Of a stretch of 41,264 bases of DNA, positions 32,522-38,914 are shown one piece after another; positions within the stretch are counted from its first letter, which is position 1, and every line of letters begins with the position of its first letter. Origin of the DNA: a virus; IMG/VR virus record IMGVR_UViG_3300042309_000692, positions 1 to 41,264 of that record; one strand, written 5' to 3'. Both the position numbers and the translations under genes were made by a program. The notes beneath the pieces were generated by a model. The model was not told the DNA's origin. It made no database searches and saw only the letters and a list, made by a program, of their open reading frames with translations.

Positions 32522-32553
32522 ATTCGCCTGCGACGCGTGTTGCAGGCTCGCCT

Positions 32554-32571
32554 CTGACCGGAGACCTGACC
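32554..32571 (+). promoter_or_regulatory. Ribosome-binding cassette, first rightward gene
   Basis: CTGACCGGAGACCTGACC directly precedes the ATG at 32572. The same string stands before the genes at 32953 (exact, 32935-32952) and 34686 (exact, 34668-34685), with small variants at 33957 (one extra C), 35787, 36647, and the leftward recE-like and ERF genes. GGAG is the Shine-Dalgarno core. Confidence 0.8.
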
Positions 32572-32862
32572 ATGACCGACCGCTTCACCCGTACCCGCGC
32601 CGGATCGACCTACGTCTGCGAGTCCTGCGGCAAGCGCACCCGCGAGACCGGGCACGAGGAATCGTCCGTGTCCCTGTGCGCCGCGTGTTACCTCTACGCG
32701 CAGATCAAAATCCTGTTCGCGGACTACGGCCATGCGTTCACCAAGGAACAGGAACAGGCGTTCCACGCCCGCCTGAACGCCGCGAAGCCCTGCACACCGG
32801 ACGCCGACACGAAGGCGCTGAAAGTCCTGTACGCCGAGATGGAAGCCATCGCCCACGCATGA
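32572..32862 (+). CDS. Zinc-ribbon protein, 96 residues
   Basis: The ATG at 32572, right after the ribosome-binding cassette, fixes the start. The longer ORF from 32389 begins inside the promoter and leader. The N-terminal half contains a four-cysteine site, CESCGKRTRETG then LCAACY (C-x2-C ... C-x2-C), typical of a zinc ribbon. The C-terminal half is helical (FTKEQEQAFHARLNAAKP). It is the first gene of the rightward block, so likely expressed early, perhaps as a small regulator of host or phage functions. Family not recognised. Confidence 0.7.
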   Translation: MTDRFTRTRAGSTYVCESCGKRTRETGHEESSVSLCAACYLYAQIKILFADYGHAFTKEQEQAFHARLNAAKPCTPDADTKALKVLYAEMEAIAHA

Positions 32863-32879
32863 CGCTGTGCCCTGCGCTC

Positions 32880-32922
32880 GCCACCCTTCGCGGGGTGGCC
32901 TGCGCTCGTCACCGTGACGAGC
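32880..32922 (+). promoter_or_regulatory. Tandem hairpins between first and second rightward genes
   Basis: GCCACCC (32880-32886) pairs with GGGTGGC (32893-32899) around TTCGCG. GCTCGTCA (32904-32911) pairs with TGACGAGC (32915-32922) around CCG. No U-tract follows. These may be mRNA-processing or stabilising elements rather than terminators. Confidence 0.5.
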
Positions 32923-32952
32923 ATGACCTGACCCCTGACCGGAGACCTGACC

Positions 32953-33339
32953 ATGAAGACCACTCGCAAGCCCGCCCCGCCTCGGACCCCCGCGTGGGCG
33001 AAGCAGTTCATTTCCTTGTGTGGCCTGCTCGCAGATTCCTGTTCCACCACCGACGATGCCCTGCATGCGGCCCGCGCCTCCCTTGGGTGCATGGCTGAAC
33101 TGGGCAACGTGCGCGGAGACCTGTACACAGAGGTCGTAGCCGCAACGAGCGCCTACGTCAGGGCGTCGGCGTGGTACACGCGCACGCTCCGCGCCTACAG
33201 CGCAGCGCCTTGGCGCGACGATGACTTCCCTGAATTCATGCGTGTGGCGCTGGACGGAGCGAGCAGACACCGCTCCGCAACGCATGCCGCCCTTGAAGCG
33301 GCCCTATGCGAAGTCCGCCCATCCCTGCCCATGACCTGA
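32953..33339 (+). CDS. Unknown protein, 128 residues
   Basis: The start at 32953 is fixed by the ribosome-binding cassette ending at 32952. N-terminus is basic (MKTTRKPAPPRTPAWAKQF); the rest is mainly helical with Ala/Leu/Arg-rich stretches (LHAARASLGCMAELG; VALDGASRHRSATHAALEAAL). No domain, signal peptide or membrane segment was recognised. It belongs to the rightward set of small early-type genes. Function unknown. Confidence 0.65.
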   Translation: MKTTRKPAPPRTPAWAKQFISLCGLLADSCSTTDDALHAARASLGCMAELGNVRGDLYTEVVAATSAYVRASAWYTRTLRAYSAAPWRDDDFPEFMRVALDGASRHRSATHAALEAALCEVRPSLPMT

Positions 33340-33350
33340 CCGCGCACCGT

Positions 33351-33393
33351 GCGCACCTCTTGGGGTGCGCCGGATGCGACGGCCATGTTGGCC
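33351..33393 (+). promoter_or_regulatory. Hairpins between second and third rightward genes
   Basis: GCGCACC (33351-33357) pairs with GGTGCGC (33364-33370) around a 6-base loop. A second small element, GGCCA-TGT-TGGCC, lies at 33381-33393. Elements resembling this second one (GCCAYGTTGGC) recur before the genes at 33957 and 35787. Confidence 0.5.
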
Positions 33394-33424
33394 CCGCACA
33401 TTCACCCATTCGGAGCATCTGACC

Positions 33425-33859
33425 ATGCCACAACCGACCAAACTCGACCGCCTGCGCGATGAACGCACCGCCGCATTCCACGCCCTGACCTTGGCCTCGC
33501 AGGCCCAGCGGGAGGCCATTGCGGCGCTTCCCGAAACCGCCGCCCTGACCGCTGCACGGGATGCGCTGGAACGGGCGCAGGCGGCGTTCCTGCGGGAGCA
33601 TGAGGCCAGCAACCGCCGGAAGTTCCGCTCCAACCGCGCCGAGGTGCGGTACGAGGTGCGCGAGATCGACTCCTACGGCGACGCCTTCAACTGCTGGGCA
33701 TTTCCCACCAAGCGCGAGGCCATGGCATGCGCTCGCGCCATGGTCAAGCGCCTGTGCGAGGGCCACGCGACTGCGGTCGAGCGCGTGTGCGACGGCGACT
33801 ACGTGACTGTGTGGTGGGGCGGTAGCCCTGATGCGATTTCAAAGTGGTGCGGAGACTGA
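33425..33859 (+). CDS. Unknown alpha/beta protein, 144 residues
   Basis: The ATG (33425) follows a variant of the cassette (CGGAGCATCTGACC). Residues 1-60 form a coiled-coil-like helix (LDRLRDERTAAFHALTLASQ; AALTAARDALERAQAAF). Residues 65-144 look like a compact alpha/beta domain (VRYEVREIDSYGDAFNCW, REAMACARAMVKRLCEG, DYVTVWWGG). No family was recognised, and there are no catalytic motifs. It ends with GGAGACTGA, a copy of the ribosome-binding core at its stop. Confidence 0.65.
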   Translation: MPQPTKLDRLRDERTAAFHALTLASQAQREAIAALPETAALTAARDALERAQAAFLREHEASNRRKFRSNRAEVRYEVREIDSYGDAFNCWAFPTKREAMACARAMVKRLCEGHATAVERVCDGDYVTVWWGGSPDAISKWCGD

Positions 33860-33884
33860 TCCCACGACGGCGTGACTCGCGCTC

Positions 33885-33904
33885 GGGCCATCGTAAGGTG
33901 GCCC
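33885..33904 (+). promoter_or_regulatory. Hairpin between third and fourth rightward genes
   Basis: GGGCCA (33885-33890) pairs with TGGCCC (33899-33904) around an 8-base loop. It is followed by the recurrent GCCATGTTGGC and the ribosome-binding cassette of the next gene. Confidence 0.45.
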
Positions 33905-33956
33905 CTGCGCTTGCCATGTTGGCTAGCACCTGAACCCCTGACCGGAGACCCTGACC

Positions 33957-34325
33957 ATGTCAAATATCGACTTTCCACTTCAGTTCGCCACCGACACCGG
34001 AATCCGCGTGTCCGCCCTGTTCGCCGGGACGCGCAGCCAGCCCAAGGTCACCGTATTCATCACGACGGGCAACGGCAACCCGTTCACCGTCGAGGTCAAC
34101 GACCGCACCCTGTCCCTGTCCGACACCCCGTGCGAGCGCAGCACCGCGCTGGCGGTGATCAACGCGGCGCGAATGGCGACGATCTGCGATGACTCCCACG
34201 ACATCGCTTGCGAAATCGTGCGCGACTGTTTCGCAGCGATCTTGGAGTCGTGGCATTTCAACGAGGTCGCGACGGCCCTGCGTGGCAGCATCATCTGCGA
34301 CATGGGCTATTTACCCCCAAATTGA
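33957..34325 (+). CDS. Unknown protein, 122 residues
   Basis: The start is fixed by the cassette ending at 33956. The N-terminal half is strand-rich (GIRVSALFAG, KVTVFITTGNGNPFTVEV, RTLSLSD). The C-terminal half is helical with several Cys/Asp residues (ATICDDSHDIACEIVRDCF). No family, membrane or signal sequence was recognised. It is the last gene before the terminator-like hairpin at 34356-34379. Confidence 0.65.
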   Translation: MSNIDFPLQFATDTGIRVSALFAGTRSQPKVTVFITTGNGNPFTVEVNDRTLSLSDTPCERSTALAVINAARMATICDDSHDIACEIVRDCFAAILESWHFNEVATALRGSIICDMGYLPPN

Positions 34326-34355
34326 ACGTGTGAGGCTGGCCACGTTGCTTCGGGC

Positions 34356-34379
34356 GAGGGGGGCGGTTCCGCCCCCCTC
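34356..34379 (+). terminator. Strong hairpin (probable terminator/attenuator) after the fourth rightward gene
   Basis: GAGGGGGGCG (34356-34365) pairs perfectly with CGCCCCCCTC (34370-34379) around GTTC. It is 30 bases beyond the stop of the 33957 gene and upstream of promoter 2. Only a weak T-run (CCCTTTG) follows, so termination may be partial. The gap 34326-34685 also holds a looser G+C stem (34424-34458), the inverted repeat at 34542-34574 and promoter 2, but no gene. Confidence 0.5.
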
Positions 34380-34541
34380 TGCCCTTTGACTGCGGCATGT
34401 TCACTTGCACCAACGGTTGGCCTGCCGGGGGGCGTGCCTGACGGCCTTCTGCCCCGGCCCGTGTGGGAATCAGGTGCGCACCCTTGACCCACATCGCCGC
34501 ACCCCAAGTCTACTTGCCCTGCCCAAACTTCCGAAGACCCT

Positions 34542-34574
34542 GTCGCAAGTCGCGCACCAGCAGTCGCTTGCGAC
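34542..34574. promoter_or_regulatory. Inverted repeat upstream of rightward promoter 2
   Basis: GTCGCAAG (34542-34549) and CTTGCGAC (34567-34574) are perfect 8-bp arms, 17 bases apart, ending 27 bases before the -35 of promoter 2. This is a possible operator or activator site. Confidence 0.4.
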
Positions 34575-34601
34575 CATCTTGCAAATTTACTGGATTGTCT
34601 G

Positions 34602-34629
34602 TTGACTTCCAGTCGATACTCTGTACATT
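34602..34629 (+). promoter_or_regulatory. Rightward promoter 2 (TTGACT-16-TACATT)
   Basis: TTGACT (34602-34607), 16 bases, TACATT (34624-34629). It matches promoter 1 (32379-32406) through CTGTTGACTTCC, GT and TCTGTACATT; only the middle of the spacer differs. It drives the DUF932 gene with a leader of about 50 bases and the ribosome-binding cassette. Confidence 0.75.
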
Positions 34630-34685
34630 CACCCATGTTCCAGTCGTGTGACTGGGACGCCTGACCCCTGACCGGAGACCTGACC

Positions 34686-35699
34686 ATGCACGAGATTCAG
34701 CAGAATGACGGCCTCGTCCTCGCCCGCAACGCCGCTTGGCACGGGCTCGGCACCGTCGTGGAGTCCGCCCCCAACCCCTTCGCCGCCCTCCGCCTCGCCC
34801 GGCTGGAGTGGACCGTCGAGGAGTCCGCCAGCCTGACCGGGATCTTCAACCCCGGCGAGCAGTCGGAGTACCGCGTCTCGACCGACACCGCCAAGGTGCT
34901 GGTCCGTTCCGATGACCACACCGTGCTGGGCGTGGTCGGCCCCGAATACACCCCGGTGCAGAATCAGACGCTGGCCGAACTGGCCTACGCCCTGCGCGAC
35001 GCCTCGTCGGATCAGGGTGTGAAGATCGAGTCCGCCGGGTCCATCCGGGGCGGCAAGCGCGTGTGGTTCCTGATTCAGGCACCCAGCGTGGAGATCGGCG
35101 GCAAGGGCGACGTGACAACCCCCTACCTCATGCTCGCCAACGGGCACGACGGTGGCGAATCGCTCAAGGCGTTCGGCACCAACGTGCGCGTCGTGTGCGC
35201 CAACACCTACCGGGCTGCGCTGGGGCAGGCCCGCGACGTGATCTCGTTCCGCCACACCAGCGGCATCAACCACCGCGTCGAACACCTGAAGACCACCATC
35301 AACACGTGGTTCGCGTCGATCTCCAAGGGCCGCGAGTTCGCTTCGGCGCTCGCCGCCCGCAAGATGACGCGCACGCAGGTGCAGGACCTGTGGGTCGAGG
35401 TGATCCAGCGCCTCGACGGCGAGATCCCGGCCAAGCCCACCAACGGGTGGGAGGAGCGCAGCCGCGAGCAGGCGATCGCTGGCCTCGCGCACATGGCGCA
35501 GGTGTTCGACCGCGAGTCGCAGCAGTTCGGTGCGACGGCATGGGTCGCGGCCAACGCCGCCACCAACTGGATCCAGCACGTCCGCTCGGACTACAGCGTC
35601 CGGGTCAAGGACCCCACCGTCCGCCGCTTCGCCAACTGGGGCGGCACCGTGGCGGATGACACCGCCGAGGTGTGGAAGGCGGCTGCTGCGCTCGCCTGA
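34686..35699 (+). CDS. DUF932 / TIGR03299 phage-plasmid protein
   Basis: This 337-residue protein of the DUF932 (phage/plasmid-like TIGR03299) family has RNAAWHGLGTVVE near the start, LVRSDDHTVLGVVGPEYTPVQN (about 72-93), a GGKRVWFLIQ motif and NVRVVCANTYRAAL. Family length is about 300-400, so this copy is intact. Members occur in phages, plasmids and defence-associated loci and are thought to act in DNA transactions, but no activity is firmly established. It has its own promoter and precise ribosome-binding cassette, implying high early expression. Confidence 0.85.
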   Translation: MHEIQQNDGLVLARNAAWHGLGTVVESAPNPFAALRLARLEWTVEESASLTGIFNPGEQSEYRVSTDTAKVLVRSDDHTVLGVVGPEYTPVQNQTLAELAYALRDASSDQGVKIESAGSIRGGKRVWFLIQAPSVEIGGKGDVTTPYLMLANGHDGGESLKAFGTNVRVVCANTYRAALGQARDVISFRHTSGINHRVEHLKTTINTWFASISKGREFASALAARKMTRTQVQDLWVEVIQRLDGEIPAKPTNGWEERSREQAIAGLAHMAQVFDRESQQFGATAWVAANAATNWIQHVRSDYSVRVKDPTVRRFANWGGTVADDTAEVWKAAAALA

Positions 35700-35714
35700 T
35701 GGTGACTCGCCCTC

Positions 35715-35738
35715 GCCCCCCGGTTCGCGCCGGGGGGC
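35715..35738 (+). promoter_or_regulatory. Hairpin after the DUF932 gene
   Basis: GCCCCCCGG (35715-35723) pairs perfectly with CCGGGGGGC (35730-35738) around TTCGCG: 9 G+C-only base pairs. No U-tract follows, so downstream read-through is likely. The next ATG is at 35787. Confidence 0.55.
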
Positions 35739-35786
35739 TTGGGCTTGCCACGTTGGCCAGCACCTGACCCCTTACGGAGACCTGAC

Positions 35787-36203
35787 ATGTACGAATGCAC
35801 CGTGATTTCCCTGAAGGCGAACGCGAATGTCCACATTGTCGCCTACATCATGGCCGACGGGACCGTGGCGATCCACGACCAGCGGCGCAAGCGCAACACC
35901 CTGCTGATGCAGGCCGACTGGAACAGCCACGACCTCGGGTTCGTCGGAGCCGTGGTCGCTCGCAGCCTCGCTCGCACCGCCATCGTGTGGCGTGACATGG
36001 TGGCGAACGAAGCAGACGAGTACGACACCGACCTGCTGGCGGAGTCCATCTGCGAGGGCCTGTACCTGCTGGTGCATGACGGCATCCGCACTAGCGACAG
36101 GTGCCGCGACGTGGCCAAGGCGCTGCGCGACAGCGATGGCGGGTCCATCTGCGTCGAGCGCATGACCGACATGGCGCGGGTGATGACGGGGGTGGCCAAG
36201 TGA
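35787..36203 (+). CDS. Unknown protein, 138 residues
   Basis: The start at 35787 follows a slightly altered cassette (TACGGAGACCTGAC). The N-terminus is strand-rich (YECTVISLKANANVHIVAYIMADGTVAIHD) and contains a basic turn (QRRKRN). The C-terminal half is helical (LAESICEGLYLLVHDGI; RCRDVAKALRDSD; MTDMARVMTGVAK). It overlaps the next gene by four bases (GTGA). No family or motif was recognised. Confidence 0.65.
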   Translation: MYECTVISLKANANVHIVAYIMADGTVAIHDQRRKRNTLLMQADWNSHDLGFVGAVVARSLARTAIVWRDMVANEADEYDTDLLAESICEGLYLLVHDGIRTSDRCRDVAKALRDSDGGSICVERMTDMARVMTGVAK

Positions 36204-36442
36204 TTCCTCGCCACCTCCGCACCGTCTCGTACTGGATGCGCATCGATCGCTCGCTCACGCCCGTGGTACTGGCCAAGCGAATTGGAGACCAAGTTTCCGA
36301 TGCGCTTGTGCGAGCCGCCGAAGACCTTCGCATGGCCGACCCGGATGACGAGGCCGGGTGGGCAACCGCAGCCGATGCGTTCGACGCTGCGGAGTCAGAC
36401 TTCCTCGCCGTCCACCACAACACAGAGGTTTCGTTCCGATGA
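36200..36442 (+). CDS. Unknown small protein, 80 residues
   Basis: GTG start (36200-36202) within the GTGA overlap with the preceding stop, preceded by a G-rich stretch. The body is helical and acidic (DQVSDALVRAAEDLRMADPDDEAGW; ADAFDAAESDFLAVHHN). Stop overlaps the next start (ATGA). It is therefore part of a tightly coupled set, 35787-36663. Function unknown. Confidence 0.6.
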   Translation: MIPRHLRTVSYWMRIDRSLTPVVLAKRIGDQVSDALVRAAEDLRMADPDDEAGWATAADAFDAAESDFLAVHHNTEVSFR

Positions 36443-36663
36443 CAACCCCAGCCACGAATCCCCACAGCACGTGGAAGAATCGCAAGACGATTCCGGTGCC
36501 GCCGATCACGTTCGATCTGTTGGACGCATACCGCGCCAACCTTCAGGCCGAAATGCCCCCGGGCGTGACGGTGTCTCTTCACTCCGCCTTGCATCACGCC
36601 GTTTCGATTGCCACCAACATGCGGGCACTGCCCGGAGACCCAGCCCATGCGAATCTTCGCTAA
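36439..36663 (+). CDS. Unknown small protein, 74 residues (possible ribbon-helix-helix)
   Basis: The ATG overlaps the previous stop (ATGA). A basic Pro-rich start (WKNRKTIPVPPITFDLLDAY) leads into a strand-helix-helix-like region (TFDLLDAYRANLQAEM; VSLHSALHHAVSIATNM). The spacing resembles small ribbon-helix-helix DNA-binding proteins, but the match is weak. The next gene's ribosome-binding core (CCCGGAGACC) lies inside its last codons. Confidence 0.55.
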   Translation: MTTPATNPHSTWKNRKTIPVPPITFDLLDAYRANLQAEMPPGVTVSLHSALHHAVSIATNMRALPGDPAHANLR

Positions 36664-37000
36664 CCTTCTCGCACTTTGTTTGACCCCGACCGTCGCCGCC
36701 GATGTCTTCCTCCAGTTCGGTGAAGGCATGGTGATGTGGCGGGGTGGCTACGCGGTCAGCCTTGGCAACGGGTCATGGGCTGGCTCCGGATGGTCGCAGT
36801 TCCCCGGGGTCAACCCGCCATGGAATCCGATTGCCGGACCAGCGCCAGCGTTCACGCTGGAGCGGCTCCCGCTGAACGGTTCCGCCATGTGCGCGCAACC
36901 CGAGGTACTCGTGCCGCCACCGACGCCGCAGGTACCCGTGCTTCGCACGCACCGGATGTTCGTGGCTGGTGAGACGGTGACGTTCACGCTGGCGGAATGA
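36647..37000 (+). CDS. Secreted or periplasmic protein, 117 residues
   Basis: The ATG at 36647 has GGAG 9 bases upstream. The N-terminus is a clear signal peptide (MRIFANLLALCLTPTVAADV, with an AxA-like cleavage site near residue 16-18). The mature part is Gly/Trp/Pro-rich (WRGGYAVSLGNGSWAGSGW) with two cysteines at most, and ends in strands (HRMFVAGETVTFTLAE). No family was recognised. Export to the periplasm or envelope could indicate a host-surface modification, exclusion or lysis role. Last gene before the terminator. Confidence 0.65.
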   Translation: MRIFANLLALCLTPTVAADVFLQFGEGMVMWRGGYAVSLGNGSWAGSGWSQFPGVNPPWNPIAGPAPAFTLERLPLNGSAMCAQPEVLVPPPTPQVPVLRTHRMFVAGETVTFTLAE

Positions 37001-37005
37001 TTCAG

Positions 37006-37043
37006 GCCCCGCGTCCTATTGGGCGCGGGGCTGTTTCTTTTTC
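37006..37043 (+). terminator. Intrinsic terminator of the rightward block
   Basis: GCCCCGCG (37006-37013) pairs perfectly with CGCGGGGC (37024-37031) around a 10-base loop, followed by TGTTTCTTTTTCTT. It lies 6 bases past the stop of the 36647 gene. The T-tract is the complement of the Lys-rich codons at the end of the convergent gene 37016-37300, so two opposing units share these bases. Confidence 0.85.
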
Positions 37044-37300
37044 TTGGTAGTCCATCGCTGGCACCGGACGCGGTTCGCTGCCATGCAGCGTCCGCACCTG
37101 CACCCGTACTGGTACCCGGTGCATGGCGAGAGATCGGGGAAATTGCAGAACGGTCCATCGGTCACCAAGGCACGCGTCCGGCGAAGCAGGCGGGCTTGCT
37201 TCTTCGTGTTCCAGTTGTTGCAGCGAACACACCGACACCCCAGCCTGTGTGCATAACTCGCAGAATAGTCGGGGAACTCGCACATATTACACACCTTCAA
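37016..37300 (-). CDS. Cys-rich duplicated zinc-module protein, 94 residues
   Basis: The protein has nine cysteines. Two related modules are visible: YAHRLGCRCVRCNNWNTKKQ (about 16-35) and GYQYGCRCGRCMAANRVRC (about 62-80), each with C-x-C-x2-C preceded by an aromatic/Gly turn, and each followed by a basic helix. This looks like an internal duplication of a small zinc-binding unit of a kind common in phage proteins. The C-terminus (KKKKQPRAQ) overlaps the terminator of the opposite block. It may bind DNA or RNA. It is the last gene of the leftward recombination block. Confidence 0.65.
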   Translation of the reverse strand: MKVCNMCEFPDYSASYAHRLGCRCVRCNNWNTKKQARLLRRTRALVTDGPFCNFPDLSPCTGYQYGCRCGRCMAANRVRCQRWTTKKKKQPRAQ

Positions 37301-37706
37301 TGTTCAGCACGACTCGCGGCTGGTCTGGTTTCCGGATTCGCTCCACGGTGAAGCGGATACTGACGATGGCGGCATCGTCGGCCCACACCTTGGCATCGGT
37401 GAGCCCATCGATGTACCCCTTGGTCTTGCCTCCGATGTTGTCTACGTCCGGCAGGCGACCGCGCCCGTGCCATACGACGGACACGACCGCCTGCCGGAGC
37501 GGGTTCCACGATGCGCATTTGCGCATCTCCACCAGCGCAAGCGTTGCCGCCACGTAGCGGTCGTGTCGCGCAGCCTTGTGCCGTACCCGCCAGTGCGTGC
37601 GTGCGTTGGCACCGGGCATCTTTGGTGGCGGAAGCGTAATGGTCAGGCTTCTAGGAGTTCCGTCGTCTCGGCTCCGGTCAGCCAGTCCATCACTTGATTC
37701 GCGCAC
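37287..37706 (-). CDS. RusA-like Holliday junction resolvase
   Basis: The protein is 139 residues. It has the RusA pattern LTITLPPPKMPGANARTHW near the start, then VVSVVWHGRGRLPDVDN (D87, D89, N90), KTKGYIDGLTD (D100) and WADDAAI (D110, D111). RusA-type enzymes cleave four-way junctions at symmetrical sites using Asp residues. The GTG at 37706 was chosen (GAGG 7 bases upstream); the ORF extends to 37808 but has no better start. It overlaps the upstream gene by about 64 bases. It completes a recombination cassette with exonuclease and ERF annealing protein, useful for concatemer resolution. Confidence 0.85.
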   Translation of the reverse strand: MRESSDGLADRSRDDGTPRSLTITLPPPKMPGANARTHWRVRHKAARHDRYVAATLALVEMRKCASWNPLRQAVVSVVWHGRGRLPDVDNIGGKTKGYIDGLTDAKVWADDAAIVSIRFTVERIRKPDQPRVVLNIEGV

Positions 37707-37987
37707 TTGTTGGCCTCGCGTTCTTGCATTCCATGTGTCTGTTCGATTGTGATCGAGCGGCGCTTGGACCCAACTACCAGCATGATGCTGGTCGCACGTC
37801 GATCCCACGCGACATTGTCTTTGCGCAGCACGTCATGCCCCAACTCACACATGGCAGACAGGCCCGACGTGAGTAGCAGCACCGAGTCCAGTGCCTTCTC
37901 GCCGTCCATGACTTCGGTTGAGGTCACGGCAGACAAAATCTTTTTCCCGTCATCGAACCAGTCGATCGAAAGATTCCAGTGCTTCAT
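37643..37987 (-). CDS. Unknown protein, 114 residues
   Basis: The ATG at 37987 has GGAG 7 bases upstream; the longer ORF to 38047 lacks this. N-terminal strands (KHWNLSIDWFDDGKKI), a central helix (ALDSVLLLTSGLSAMCELG) and a strand-rich stretch (TSIMLVVGSKRRSITIEQ) suggest a compact alpha/beta fold. No family was recognised. It overlaps both neighbours. Context: recombination block. Confidence 0.65.
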   Translation of the reverse strand: MKHWNLSIDWFDDGKKILSAVTSTEVMDGEKALDSVLLLTSGLSAMCELGHDVLRKDNVAWDRRATSIMLVVGSKRRSITIEQTHGMQEREANKCANQVMDWLTGAETTELLEA

Positions 37988-38279
37988 GCAAGTTCTCCAG
38001 TGTTGATTCTGCGCGCTTGCTGCACGGCGAATGCCCATCAAGGGCACGGTCGCGCAGCGTACGAAACTTGTTCAGCAATCGGTTGGCACGTCGCGCCTGC
38101 ATCCCTCTCGGCGTCGCCGCTGCCTGTGTCAAGGCAAGCATCAGCAGGGTCAGGCATTCGTCAAGCGACGCGGCGATGGCGTGCGCTCGTGCTTCTCGCT
38201 CCTCCGCCTTCAATCTCAAGCGGTGTTGCAGCAGTGGGTCGTGGTCCGGCACCGACATGACGGACGTTTTGCGTGGCAT
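37950..38279 (-). CDS. Unknown helical protein, 109 residues
   Basis: The protein starts MPRKTSVMSVPDHDPLLQ and is then almost wholly helical and Arg/Ala/Leu-rich, with coiled-coil-like spacing (RLKAEEREARAHAIAASLDECL; KFRTLRDRAL; LENLHEALESFDRLV). No family was recognised. It overlaps the downstream gene by 38 bases. Confidence 0.65.
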   Translation of the reverse strand: MPRKTSVMSVPDHDPLLQHRLRLKAEEREARAHAIAASLDECLTLLMLALTQAAATPRGMQARRANRLLNKFRTLRDRALDGHSPCSKRAESTLENLHEALESFDRLVR

Positions 38280-38282
38280 GGA

Positions 38283-38552
38283 TCATCCTTCACCTTCGTA
38301 AAGGGCTCTCCGAAGAGCCGATTCGATGTTGGATTTCACGCGCACGGTTTCGTGCGAAGCGCGTTCATATTGCAATACCAGTATTGCATTTCTGCACGCC
38401 AACTTTGTGCACTCGTCATTGATCTTGGTGATCTCGTTTCGTGCTTCGTCTCTGTCGGCGCACGCCAAGCGATGCTCTTCGGTCATTACTTTCAATTCAT
38501 ACGTGAGGCGCTCGATCTCTTGGTGCGCTCGCGCTAGTGGATCATCACTCAT
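38283..38552 (-). CDS. Coiled-coil protein 1 of 3, 89 residues
   Basis: The ATG at 38552 overlaps the stop of the upstream gene (ATGA) and has GGAGG a few bases before it. Long helical body with IERLTYELKVMTEEHRLACADRDEARNE. The motif (A/C)xRDEAR recurs in the next two genes upstream (as ERDEARR), so this is one member of a three-gene paralogous group. Likely a small oligomeric regulator or scaffold of unknown function. Confidence 0.65.
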   Translation of the reverse strand: MSDDPLARAHQEIERLTYELKVMTEEHRLACADRDEARNEITKINDECTKLACRNAILVLQYERASHETVRVKSNIESALRRALYEGEG

Positions 38553-38914
38553 TTCCCATCCTCCTTGAACAAGTACTCCCATCCGCGCACCGTTGCGGTG
38601 TCGCGTGGCGTATTGCCCGTGTCCAATCCCTGCCACACACACACCTCCCGCCTCGCCTCGTCGCGCTCGGCGCGGAGCGTGTCCCGCTCCTGCCGAAAGT
38701 GAATCAGCGTTTGAAGCGAATCGCCGATTTCCCGCCGTGCCTCGCCATACTCCTGCCGCAGCCGTTCGATCTCCTTGATCGCACAATTGATGTAGTGCGC
38801 TGCGGTGGCGGGGGAGTCGAAGTGTCCTCCGTCCTCAATGGTTGCGACAATCTGCTGAAGCCGTGGGATGGGGTCGAAGTTGCTCATGTGTGCCGTTGTG
38901 GGTGCTGGTGTCAT
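38549..38914 (-). CDS. Coiled-coil protein 2 of 3, 121 residues
   Basis: The start ATG at 38914 has GGAGG 7 bases upstream. Residues about 50-95 form a coiled coil (EIERLRQEYGEARREIGDSL; RQERDTLRAERDEARREV). The C-terminus ends in a short acidic tail (GWEYLFKEDGK). It shares the AERDEARR block and an exact 25-bp DNA segment with the next gene upstream. Function unknown. Confidence 0.65.
   Translation of the reverse strand: MTPAPTTAHMSNFDPIPRLQQIVATIEDGGHFDSPATAAHYINCAIKEIERLRQEYGEARREIGDSLQTLIHFRQERDTLRAERDEARREVCVWQGLDTGNTPRDTATVRGWEYLFKEDGK
38648..38672. repeat. 25-bp direct repeat, copy 1 (coiled-coil genes)
   Basis: This is identical to 39094-39118, 446 bp away. It encodes the AERDEARR motif in the same frame of two tandem genes. 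It could be a remnant of gene duplication or a substrate for recombination. Confidence 0.7.

Noticed and set aside
32389-32571. Coding sequence 32389-32571 in frame with the zinc-ribbon gene
   Set aside because: It starts before the promoter's -10 element and includes the folded leader. The ribosome-binding cassette fixes the ATG at 32572.
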